Positions 26,013-33,216 of a stretch of DNA of 64,000 nt are shown one piece after another. How positions within the stretch are numbered: position 1 is the stretch's first letter; each line of letters begins with the position of its first letter. The DNA lies in contig NZ_JAAOYV010000001.1 of the NCBI RefSeq assembly GCF_011759585.1, positions 806,001 to 870,000 on the forward strand. Reading direction: 5' to 3'. Below the pieces are notes generated by a model that worked only from the letters and a program-made list of their open reading frames with translations, was not told where the DNA came from and did no database searches. Origin of the DNA: Frigoribacterium endophyticum. GTDB taxonomy: Bacteria > Actinomycetota > Actinomycetes > Actinomycetales > Microbacteriaceae. The translations under genes were made by a program, and so were the position numbers.

Positions 26013-26341
26013 TCGTCGCCTTCTCCGTCTCGCCCAGCGGCGGTGCCCCCGCCGGCCACCTCGACCCGGAGGCGCACGGCGACTCCGTCCACGACGCCGT
26101 CGCCGCGGCCGTGGCGGTCGTCCGGGCGTCGGGCCTGCCGAACCGCACCTCCTCGATGTTCACCGAGATCGAGGGCGACTGGGACGAGGTCATGGCCGTC
26201 GTCAAGGAGGCCACGGAGGCGGTGGGCCGCTTCGGCACCCGCGTCTCGCTCGTGCTCAAGGCCGACATCCGCCCCGGCCGCACCGGCGAGCTGACCGGCA
26301 AGGTCGAGCGCCTCGAGGCCGCCCTCGGCGAGCAGGGCTGA
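26009..26341 (+). CDS. MTH1187-type thiamine-binding protein
   Basis: 110-residue ferredoxin-like-fold protein of the MTH1187/YkoF group, some of which bind thiamine. Family features: IVAFSVSPSG at the N-terminus, SGLPNRTSSMFTEIEGDWDEVMAVVKEATEAV and RVSLVLKADIRPGRTG. Translationally coupled to the mannosyltransferase gene (ATGA), though no functional link is obvious. It is not fused to a transporter, so ligand binding is an inference from family only. Confidence 0.85.
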   Translation: MIVAFSVSPSGGAPAGHLDPEAHGDSVHDAVAAAVAVVRASGLPNRTSSMFTEIEGDWDEVMAVVKEATEAVGRFGTRVSLVLKADIRPGRTGELTGKVERLEAALGEQG

Positions 26342-26346
26342 CCGTC

Positions 26347-26661
26347 GTGCTGTTGACCGTCGTCGGGGCCCTGTTGCTCGTGCCCGGCCTCTTGGCCTAC
26401 ACCGGGGCCTGGCGGCGATGGTCGGACCCCACCGTGCTGCACTGGCCGTTCGGGCTGGCGTGGGCCGGGGTCGGCCTCGCGCTGGTGGACGCAGGCGCCC
26501 TCCTCTGGTCGACGTCGGCGCCCGTCGCCGACGTCGTGCAGCAGGTCGGCCTGGCCGTCTGCGTGCTCGGCATCGTCTTCGCCTTCTGGCTGCCGCAGTT
26601 CCTCCTGCCGCGCTGGTACCGCGACGCGAAGTCCGGCGGCGGCCGCCGCGCCACGCGCTAG
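26347..26661 (+). CDS. Small membrane protein, unknown
   Basis: 104 residues with three predicted membrane helices (about 2-18, 32-52, 64-88) and a basic C-terminal tail (RWYRDAKSGGGRRATR). GTG start 5 nt after the preceding stop, so it belongs to the same three-gene unit. No family recognised. The helix arrangement and basic tail suggest the C-terminus faces the cytoplasm. Confidence 0.75.
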   Translation: MLLTVVGALLLVPGLLAYTGAWRRWSDPTVLHWPFGLAWAGVGLALVDAGALLWSTSAPVADVVQQVGLAVCVLGIVFAFWLPQFLLPRWYRDAKSGGGRRATR

Positions 26662-26694
26662 GCGACCCGGGCTCGCGGCGACGGCGCCGTCGGC

Positions 26695-26700
26695 TATCGT
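26695..26700 (+). promoter_or_regulatory. -10 element of the T7SS-like module
   Basis: TATCGT; RNA would start near 26707, giving a leader of about 66 nt that ends in a GAGGGGG ribosome-binding site before GTG 26773. Confidence 0.4.
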
Positions 26701-26772
26701 GGGGCAGACAGGACGTTCCTGCCCCGGCCCCGGTGGGGGCGCCGGGGCGTGACGACGACGAGGGGGCTCGAC

Positions 26773-27078
26773 GTGGACGGATGGAAGATCGACATGCCCG
26801 CGGCGCGCGACGCCGTGTCGCAGGCCGGGGCGCAGCTCGACGGCTTCGACGACGTGGCCAGCGCGATCTCGACGGCGATCGACGACGCCCAGGGGGCGAC
26901 GCTGGGCAAGACCGCCGCCGCCGTCGCCGACATGGCGCACAACCCCTTCCTCATGCAGCTCACGCTGGCCCGCTCGATGGCTGCGTCGAGCATCCAGAAG
27001 ACCGGCGCGGCACTCGACGCGTACGAGGCGGGCGACCAGGAGATGGCGCTCGAGAACTCGCGGGGAGCAGGACGATGA
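26773..27078 (+). CDS. Small WXG100-like partner protein (putative)
   Basis: 101 residues, mostly helical, no signal peptide. It begins MDGWKIDMPAARDAVSQAG and has a central AHNPFLMQLTLARSMAASSIQKTGAALDAYEAGD stretch, the pattern of the small helical-hairpin proteins (WXG100/ESAT-6 relatives, DUF6507-like) encoded before type VII secretion substrates in actinobacteria. A GAGGGGG site lies 7 nt before the GTG; an upstream frame start at 26749 is less likely. The stop overlaps the next gene as ATGA, which fits heterodimer formation with its product. The family assignment is by pattern only. Confidence 0.6.
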   Translation: MDGWKIDMPAARDAVSQAGAQLDGFDDVASAISTAIDDAQGATLGKTAAAVADMAHNPFLMQLTLARSMAASSIQKTGAALDAYEAGDQEMALENSRGAGR

Positions 27079-28262
27079 GCGGCGAGGAGCTCGCGGTGCT
27101 GCCGAACGCCGCCGCGGTCGAGGCCGCGGCGGGGGCCTTCGCCGACATCGGCCCGGCCGCCGACTCCGCGATGGCCGGCCTCACGTCCGCCTGGTCGCGC
27201 CTCGCCGCGCCCGGCGTCTACCAGTCGCCCGAGTCGGCCCCGGTGCTCGCGGCCATGGACGAGCCGAGCACCGTCGCGGGCACGCTCGGCGACGACGCCG
27301 CCGCGGCGAAGACGGCTCTCGAGACCTACGCGACGACGCTCGCCGGCCTCGAGGCGCGCCGTCGGCAGCTCGTCGACGACCTGGCCGACCGCGACGCGGC
27401 CCTGGCCGCGCAGGCCGCCGACCCCACCTCGCCCCCCGACCCCTCCACGAGCGGCCAGGCGGCCCTGGGGCTCGCCACGCGCATCACCCAGTTCAACCGC
27501 GACGCCGAGCAGGCCGACCAGGACTGCGCCGACGCCCTCGTGCGGCTCGTGCGGTACTCGTCGAAGCAGGTCGCCGACTTCGTCGACGCCGCGAACGACG
27601 TCGTGGGCCATCCGGTGCTCGGGCTCGGCGTGAGCATCGCCGACCAGTGGGACGAGGTCAAGGACGTCTTCCAGGGAGAGGCGCAGCGCTGGGGGTTCTT
27701 CACCACCGACGGCGACCATCGCGGTCCCTTCGCCGCGACGAACGAGCACGGCCAGGTCGTCCGGCCCGTTCCCCCCGTCGACGACGCGCGGCCACCGGGT
27801 GCGAGGGCGACCGGCGGCGGCGCCGGGGCCGGTGCCGCCGCGACCGGGGCGACGGACGACGTGGGCCGAGGCCGCGTCGCCGGCCCCTCCGCGGTGTCCG
27901 AGGCGGGCCGGCTGGGCGGGCGGGCGCTCGGCGTGGCCGGGGCCGCGCTGACGATCGGCACGTCGTTCACCGACCAGTACCGTCGCGACCAGGCGGCCCA
28001 CCCCGAGTGGGACGAAGGGCAGCGTCGCAAGAGCGCCGCGACGACCGCGGCGTTCCAGGGCGGCGGCTCGGCCGCCGGGGCCTGGGCCGGCGCGGCCGTC
28101 GGCGCCCAGTGGGGCGCGACGATCGGCACGATGATCTTCCCCGGCGCGGGCACCATCATCGGCGGCCTGGCGGGCGGCATCATCGGAGGCGTGATCGGCG
28201 GCGGCATCGGGCAGAAGATGGGCGAGGGCCTGCAGGACCTCGTCGGCGACCTGTTCGGATGA
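27075..28262 (+). CDS. LXG-like protein with glycine-zipper C-terminus, putative T7SS substrate
   Basis: 395 residues. Residues 1-200 are long alpha helices with an early LTSAWSRLAAPGVY turn (WXG-like) and no signal peptide, resembling the LXG domain of type VII secretion toxins. A Gly/Ala/Pro linker (about 230-270) leads to a C-terminal segment of small-residue repeats (GGSAAGAWAGAAVGAQWGA, then IIGGLAGGIIGGVIGGGIG), a glycine zipper of the kind found in membrane-inserting toxins and channel formers. No enzymatic toxin motif is visible, so the likely activity is membrane insertion. Coupled to a small WXG-like gene upstream. No ESX ATPase gene lies in the window. Confidence 0.6.
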   Translation: MSGEELAVLPNAAAVEAAAGAFADIGPAADSAMAGLTSAWSRLAAPGVYQSPESAPVLAAMDEPSTVAGTLGDDAAAAKTALETYATTLAGLEARRRQLVDDLADRDAALAAQAADPTSPPDPSTSGQAALGLATRITQFNRDAEQADQDCADALVRLVRYSSKQVADFVDAANDVVGHPVLGLGVSIADQWDEVKDVFQGEAQRWGFFTTDGDHRGPFAATNEHGQVVRPVPPVDDARPPGARATGGGAGAGAAATGATDDVGRGRVAGPSAVSEAGRLGGRALGVAGAALTIGTSFTDQYRRDQAAHPEWDEGQRRKSAATTAAFQGGGSAAGAWAGAAVGAQWGATIGTMIFPGAGTIIGGLAGGIIGGVIGGGIGQKMGEGLQDLVGDLFG

Positions 28263-28362
28263 CCGGCCCCCAGACCACGGGCCTGCGAGGCGGAGGTTCG
28301 CCGCCGCCGCCGTCCGCCCCGAGACGACGACCAGGGCCACCACGACACGAGACGAGAGCACT

Positions 28363-28815
28363 GTGAGCAACGGCTGGCGCACGAGACGGGACGGCCCCGT
28401 GCAGATCCAGGTGCCCGAGGAGTGGGCGGACCTCGACGAGGGCACCGGGCCCCTGGTCATGGCCGAGCCCGAGCGGCTCGACGGCGGGTTCCGCGCCAAC
28501 GTCGTGGTGCTGCACCGGGCGAGCGAGCAGCCCGTCCACGAGGCGGGCGCCCTCGCCGTCGCGGAGGTCTTCGCGTTGCCCGCCCCGAGCCACGTCCTCT
28601 CGAACGACGTCTGGGACCTGCCGGACGGCCCGGGTCGCATGCTCGACTTCCTCTGGTGGCAGGGCGACGTGTGCGTGTCGGTGATGCGCTGGACGATCGC
28701 GACCGGTCGTCGCGTGGTCGAGGTGACCGCCAGCGTCGGCGTGCTCGACCGCACGGGGTACGAAGAACTCCTGGTCGCGATCGCGGCCCGGCTGGCTGTG
28801 GAGGACGACCGATGA
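28363..28815 (+). CDS. Mog1/DcrB (DUF1795)-like cytosolic protein
   Basis: 150 residues without signal peptide or lipobox. Motifs such as QIQVPEEWADLDEGTGPLVMAEP, FRANVVVLH and GRMLDFLWWQGDVCVSVMRWTIATGRRVVEVTASV follow the alpha/beta sandwich of Mog1/PsbP/LpqN/DcrB proteins. DUF1795 (Eag) members in Gram-negatives are chaperones that shield the transmembrane parts of type VI effectors; here the gene follows a glycine-zipper protein and is coupled (ATGA) to the next gene. A chaperone or immunity role is an inference. GTG start; 100 nt separate it from the preceding gene. Confidence 0.6.
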   Translation: MSNGWRTRRDGPVQIQVPEEWADLDEGTGPLVMAEPERLDGGFRANVVVLHRASEQPVHEAGALAVAEVFALPAPSHVLSNDVWDLPDGPGRMLDFLWWQGDVCVSVMRWTIATGRRVVEVTASVGVLDRTGYEELLVAIAARLAVEDDR

Positions 28816-29633
28816 CCGAGATCCGACTCGACGAGGACGCCACCGAGAAGGGCGGCGCCCCCGCCGAGCTGCTGACCCGCATCGCGAGCCGCCAGCCGTA
28901 CCCCGCCGGGGACGCGCTGGTCTCCGTCGCCGCGTTCGACTTCCTCTTCGCGTCCCGGGGGCGGGGCCTGCAGTCCCGTCGCCGACGGGGCACCCCGGAG
29001 GCGGGCGAGCTCGTCGAGCTCGGCTGGCTCGACGCCTTCGGAGGCCCGTCGCCGGTCGGCCAGGAGATCGTCGACCTCCGGTCCCGGGCGCCGATGTCGT
29101 TCCGCGCGACCGCGAGGGGGGCAGGCGTGACCACCACGTGGACGGCGTGGGTCGACGGTGCCCGCGCGCTCGTGCTCGCCGAGCCCCAGAACCTCGACCG
29201 GTCGGCTCCGCGCGTCGAGGAGCGGGCCACGCTGCACGTCACGTCGAACGGCTCGGCGCTGGGGCTCCTGCTCTCGTGGATGGGCGTCGGCCCGGCCTGG
29301 ACGTTCCAGCACGAGCCGGGCAAGGACCAGATCTCCCGTCGGGCCCTCGACGCGCGCGTCGACGCCCCCGTCGGGCAGGTGCCCCCGGTCGAGCCCGACC
29401 CGAGCTGGACGACGGCCCGGGCGTGGTCGGCCGGCCAGTGGACCTGGTTCGAGGTGGGCTCCGGGGTGAGCCGGTTCGGCACGACGGCCGTCCGCACGGG
29501 CGACGTGGGGTGGCTCGTGCCGCGCGACGTCGACCGGTCGACGGTGCGGCTCGACCCGACCCTCCCCGGTGACGTCTTCCGCGAGGTCGCGACCATGTGG
29601 GTCGACTCGCTGGAGGGCCGCCGACGCCGCTGA
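28812..29633 (+). CDS. Unknown protein, last gene of the T7SS-like module
   Basis: 273 residues, soluble, no signal peptide. The N-terminal 100 residues are mixed (AAFDFLFASRGRGLQ, ELGWLDAFGG), the rest strand-rich with many Trp (TTWTAWVDGARALVL, SWMGVGPAWTFQHEPGK, SAGQWTWFEVGSG). Length and position invite comparison with the EspG chaperones of ESX loci, but I cannot see a specific motif. Starts by ATGA overlap with the Mog1-like gene, so the two products probably act together, for example as chaperones or immunity factors for the glycine-zipper protein. Confidence 0.6.
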   Translation: MTEIRLDEDATEKGGAPAELLTRIASRQPYPAGDALVSVAAFDFLFASRGRGLQSRRRRGTPEAGELVELGWLDAFGGPSPVGQEIVDLRSRAPMSFRATARGAGVTTTWTAWVDGARALVLAEPQNLDRSAPRVEERATLHVTSNGSALGLLLSWMGVGPAWTFQHEPGKDQISRRALDARVDAPVGQVPPVEPDPSWTTARAWSAGQWTWFEVGSGVSRFGTTAVRTGDVGWLVPRDVDRSTVRLDPTLPGDVFREVATMWVDSLEGRRRR

Positions 29634-29718
29634 CCGCCTCGACGGGTCAGCCGTCCTCGCGACCATCGTGCTCGTCGTGTCGGGGCCCCAGGGGCTGCGC
29701 CCGCGCCTCCCCAGGGCG

Positions 29719-29752
29719 TACCATCGAGGGTCGGGTCGAATCGATTCGAACC
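29719..29752 (+). promoter_or_regulatory. Promoter with LacI-type operator before the DHA1 gene
   Basis: TACCAT (29719-29724) as -10 is followed at the predicted RNA start by a 20-bp dyad (29733-29752) whose central 14 bp, TCGAATCGATTCGA, are perfectly palindromic. AATCGATT with a central CG is the hallmark of LacI-family operators, and this position would block transcription. The regulator gene is not in the window. Confidence 0.55.
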
Positions 29753-29866
29753 GACACGGTCAGGCCGGAGGCGCGACGTCGCCTCCGCCCACGCCCCCAG
29801 CTCGCTCGACGGAGAGCCCTGGGCCCCCTCAGCCCGACACCTCCGACCCAGCGAAGGCAGCCGCCC

Positions 29867-31153
29867 GTGACCACCCTCTCCACCCGTCGCAAGACGTTCG
29901 CCCTGATCGCCCTCGCGCTCGGCGGCTTCGGGATCGGCTCGACCGAGTTCGTCGCCATGGGCCTGCTGCCGAACATCGCGCAGGACCTGCTGCCCGACCT
30001 CTGGGCGCAGTCGTCCGACGCGGGCATCGCCCGCGCCGGCTGGCTCGTCAGCGCCTACGCCCTGGGCGTCGTCGTGGGGGCGCCGACCATCGCCGCGATG
30101 TCGTCGCACCTGCCGAAGAAGAAGTTGCTGATGGGCCTCCTCGCGCTCTTCGTCGTCGGCACCGTGCTGTCGGCCGTGCTGCCGTCGTTCGGCTGGGTGC
30201 TCGCCGCGCGCTTCTTCGCCGGGCTGCCGCACGGCGCCTACTTCGGCATCGCCTCCATCGTGGCCGCGACGATCATGGGGCCGGGCAACCGGGGCAAGGG
30301 CGTGGCCCTCGTGCTCAGCGGCCTGACGATCGCCAACGTCGTGGGCGTGCCGACGATCACGGCCCTCGGCCAGGCGCAGGGCTGGCGCACGGCCTACCTC
30401 GCCGTCGCCGCGATCTTCGCGCTGACCTTCGTGGCGGTGGCCTTCGCCGTGCCGCGCATGGAGGGCGACTCGTCCGCGTCGATGCGCCGTGAGCTCAGCG
30501 CGTTCCGCAAGCCGCAGGTCTGGCTCGTGATGGGCGTGGGCGCGATCGGCTTCGGCGGCTTCTTCGCCGTCTACAGCTACATCGCCAACGCGGTCACCGA
30601 GGGGGTCGGGGTCGACGAGGGCGTCGTGCCGTGGGTGCTCGTCGGCGTCGGCGTCGGCATGACGATCGGCAACGTCATCGGCGGCTGGGCCGCCGACAAG
30701 AACCTCAAGGCGGCACTCACGGTCGGCTTCGTCGGCCTCATCGCCGCCCTCGTGGCCTACGCCCTGCTCGTCGACAGCCTCGTCGGCATCTTCGCCACGA
30801 CGTTCCTGCTCGGGCTGGTCAGCTCGATGATCGGCCCGTCGGTGCAGTCGCGCCTGATGGAGGTCGCCGGTGAGAGCCAGGTGATCGGGGCCGCCCTCAA
30901 CCACTCGTCGATGAACCTCGGCAACAGCGCCGGGGCCTACCTCGGCGGCGCCGTCATCGCGGCCGGGTTCGGGTTCGCCGCACCGGGCTGGGTGGGAGTC
31001 GCGCTGGCCCTGGCCGGGGTCGTCCTGACGGTCGTCAGCTTCCGACTCCAGAAGACGGGCGACGCCCGCCAGGCGGCGCTCTGCGCCGCCGCCCGCGAGG
31101 CGGACCACAAGGAGGACACCGACACGGGCTCCGTGTTCATCGGGCAGCGCTAG
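29867..31153 (+). CDS. DHA1-type MFS efflux transporter (AraJ/arabinose-efflux-like)
   Basis: 428-residue, 12-helix exporter. It starts RRKTFALIALALGGFGIGSTEFVAMGLLPNIA, the signature of the YdhP/AraJ group, with SAYALGVVVGAPTIAAMSSHLPKKKLLMGLL as motif A region and GLTIANVVGVPTITALGQAQGWRTAYL as motif C. GTG 29867 has GAAGG 9 nt upstream. The 136-nt leader follows a LacI-type palindrome, which hints at induction by a sugar or related ligand. A 40-bp perfect palindrome ends the transcript. Confidence 0.88.
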   Translation: MTTLSTRRKTFALIALALGGFGIGSTEFVAMGLLPNIAQDLLPDLWAQSSDAGIARAGWLVSAYALGVVVGAPTIAAMSSHLPKKKLLMGLLALFVVGTVLSAVLPSFGWVLAARFFAGLPHGAYFGIASIVAATIMGPGNRGKGVALVLSGLTIANVVGVPTITALGQAQGWRTAYLAVAAIFALTFVAVAFAVPRMEGDSSASMRRELSAFRKPQVWLVMGVGAIGFGGFFAVYSYIANAVTEGVGVDEGVVPWVLVGVGVGMTIGNVIGGWAADKNLKAALTVGFVGLIAALVAYALLVDSLVGIFATTFLLGLVSSMIGPSVQSRLMEVAGESQVIGAALNHSSMNLGNSAGAYLGGAVIAAGFGFAAPGWVGVALALAGVVLTVVSFRLQKTGDARQAALCAAAREADHKEDTDTGSVFIGQR

Positions 31154-31174
31154 CGGCGGGAGCCCTCGCGACGA

Positions 31175-31214
31175 CGAACGGCCCGGCTCCCCTCGAGGGG
31201 AGCCGGGCCGTTCG
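31175..31214. terminator. Perfect 40-bp palindromic bidirectional terminator
   Basis: Two 20-bp arms, 31175-31194 and 31195-31214, are exact reverse complements with no spacer. Lies 21 nt past the transporter stop and 12 nt before the stop of the convergent response regulator. Confidence 0.85.
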
Positions 31215-31226
31215 CGGTGCTCGGGG

Positions 31227-31898
31227 CTAGAAGCTCGTCTGCGCCGGGGTGTCGATGAGGATGCCGTCCTGGAGGGCGCGCTTCCGCAGCGCGACCTTCG
31301 TGCCGACGTCGTAGCCCGCGACGCGGTACTTCTCGCGGATGCGCTTGAGGTAGCTCTTCGCGGTCTCTTCGCTGATGCCGAGCTGGTACGCCACGGCCTT
31401 GACGGGCTCGCCGCCGCCGTAGAGCGCCATGACGCGGCGCTCCTGCGCACTGAGCTTGGGCACGCCGCCGATCTCGGCGGCGTTGAGGGCGAGGTCGAGC
31501 TCGGCCGAGATGTACGACTCGCCCTTCGCCGCGGCGCGGATGGCCTCGACGATCATGTCGGCGTCCTCGCTCTTGACGAGGTAGCCGAGCGCGCCGGCCG
31601 CGAGGGCCTCGCGCACGACGTTGGGCTCGGAGTACGTGCTCATCAGCACGGTCTTGACGCCCGTGGTCTTGAGCGTGTTGATCTTCAGCGAGATCGGGAT
31701 GTTGTCCTTCAGGTCGAGGTCGAGGAGCACGACGTCGACCGGGAACTCGGGGTGCGTCAGGAGCTCGGGCCAGGAGGCCACGGCCGCGACCATCGAGATG
31801 TCGCTGGCGGCACCTCGGATCCACTCGCTCAGGGCTCCGAGCAGCATCTTGTGGTCGTCGACCAGGGCCAGACGGATGCGGTCGTCGGGGTTCGTCAC
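31227..31898 (-). CDS. NarL/LuxR-type response regulator
   Basis: 223 residues. Receiver domain (about 8-125) with the acidic pair in LALVDDHKM, phosphoacceptor Asp in VVLLDLDLK (about 60), Ser/Thr in VLMSTYS and Lys in YLVKSEDAD; C-terminal LuxR helix-turn-helix (about 150-210) with KLSAQERRVMALYGGGEPVKAVAYQLGISEETAKSYL. The C-terminal KRIREKYRVAGYDVGTKVALRKRALQDG is unlike typical NarL tails. The kinase gene lies upstream in the same direction; AGAAGG lies 7 nt before the ATG, and a possible own -10 (TAGTCT, 31929-31934) lies 24 nt further up. Confidence 0.9.
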   Translation of the reverse strand: MTNPDDRIRLALVDDHKMLLGALSEWIRGAASDISMVAAVASWPELLTHPEFPVDVVLLDLDLKDNIPISLKINTLKTTGVKTVLMSTYSEPNVVREALAAGALGYLVKSEDADMIVEAIRAAAKGESYISAELDLALNAAEIGGVPKLSAQERRVMALYGGGEPVKAVAYQLGISEETAKSYLKRIREKYRVAGYDVGTKVALRKRALQDGILIDTPAQTSF

Positions 31899-31956
31899 GG
31901 GTGCCTTCTTTCTCAGGACGTGGTGTTCAGACTAGACGGAGGGACGGAACGGGCTG

Positions 31957-33216
31957 TCACGACTCGGCGGGGTTGTCGACGATGCAGTGCAGCTTGATCA
32001 TGACGCTCTGCTCGTGGGTCGAGGCGGTGTACTCGCCGACCCGCTCGAGGGCGTTCCAGGTCGCGGGGGTCACGCGGTTGCGCCGGATGCCGGTCGTCGT
32101 CAGCACGACGGGCACGTCGACGCTGCGCCCGGCGAGCGACGCGATGGACTTGGTCGACGCCGTGACCGGGCCGAGGGTCAGGGTGATGGTCGTGCCCGGG
32201 GTGCGGCTCTTCGAGTCGCCGAGCAGGAGCCAGACGGCCTGCAGGAGGCCGTCGCGCTGCGGGGGAGCGAGGAGGCCGGCGAGCGACGACGGGTCGACCA
32301 GCGTGACCGACCGACCCAGGTACTCGGACTCGGTGACCGCGTGGTGCAGCCAGGTCTCGCGCCGCCCCTCGATGAGGTGGAGGCGGAGCTCGGTCGCGAG
32401 CGAGGCGGCCTGCGAGGCCACCTTGGGCGCGAGGGGGAGGGGCACGTCGCCGCCGGCGACCCCGTCGAGCAGCTTCTCGGCGGCGAGGTCGAGCCGCGCG
32501 AGCTCGTCGCTCGCCAGCATGCCGACGGCGAACCGGGGCTGCGTGACGTTGCTCTGCACGAGCACGCGGTCGAGCTCGACCTGCACCATCCGCCGGAACC
32601 GCTGGACGATCGACGTCGCCACGGCGGAGGGCAGCACGGCGAGGGCGATGACGGAGAGCTGCTGCGGCACGGTGTCGGCCGTCAGCGGCGTGGTCACGAG
32701 CACCATGACGACGAACGCCACGAGCAGGACCCCGGTGGCGACGACGATCTCGCGGGCCGGCCGGAGCGTCACGATCGGGAGCAGCCCGAAGCCCACGGCC
32801 ACGGAGGCCGTCGCGAAGGCGCCGACGTCGTGCAGCGGGGCGATGGCGATGAAGTCGAGCGCCACGACGACGACGAGCACGCCGCCGATGACCGCGAAGA
32901 CGGAGCCCGTGAGGCGCTCGCCCCGGATGGTCACCAGGGCCGCCGTGCCGACGAACGTGGCGATGTAGAGCAGCCACGCCACGAGGGCCGGGGCCACCGA
33001 GGGGTAGTCGGCGAGGTGGCTGAGGAAGAAGACGAGGCCGTAGACGGCCTGGAGGCCGGCGATCACCGCGGCGCCGAGCCCGAGGTAGCCGGTGCCGAGG
33101 GTGGCGCCGGCCGCCCGGGCCTGGCGGAGGGAGCGTGCGCCGGTCGAGCTGATCGGCAGGCCGCGTGCCGCACGACGGCCCCGCACGACGCCGAGGGTGT
33201 TCTCGTCGATGCTCAT
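31957..33216 (-). CDS. Kinase-like membrane protein lacking catalytic boxes
   Basis: 419 residues. Six or so membrane helices (about 40-215) are followed by a cytoplasmic half with a helical stretch (QRFRRMVQVELDRVLVQSNV) and a region that parallels the dimerisation and ATPase-domain start of the neighbouring histidine kinase (LAPPQRDGLLQAVWLLL against its LPTHVLDAFLLALAECLENV). No H-D-x-V phosphoacceptor, no N box and no G boxes are visible, so it looks like a pseudokinase. It lies between kinase and response regulator and starts by ATGA overlap with the kinase stop. A role as sensor partner or regulator of the kinase is inferred. Confidence 0.7.
   Translation of the reverse strand: MSIDENTLGVVRGRRAARGLPISSTGARSLRQARAAGATLGTGYLGLGAAVIAGLQAVYGLVFFLSHLADYPSVAPALVAWLLYIATFVGTAALVTIRGERLTGSVFAVIGGVLVVVVALDFIAIAPLHDVGAFATASVAVGFGLLPIVTLRPAREIVVATGVLLVAFVVMVLVTTPLTADTVPQQLSVIALAVLPSAVATSIVQRFRRMVQVELDRVLVQSNVTQPRFAVGMLASDELARLDLAAEKLLDGVAGGDVPLPLAPKVASQAASLATELRLHLIEGRRETWLHHAVTESEYLGRSVTLVDPSSLAGLLAPPQRDGLLQAVWLLLGDSKSRTPGTTITLTLGPVTASTKSIASLAGRSVDVPVVLTTTGIRRNRVTPATWNALERVGEYTASTHEQSVMIKLHCIVDNPAES

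Noticed and set aside
29733-29752. GGTTCGAATC-like T-arm suggesting a tRNA gene
   Set aside because: The flanking bases cannot form a T stem, and no D arm, anticodon arm or acceptor stem is found; the sequence is a LacI-type palindrome.
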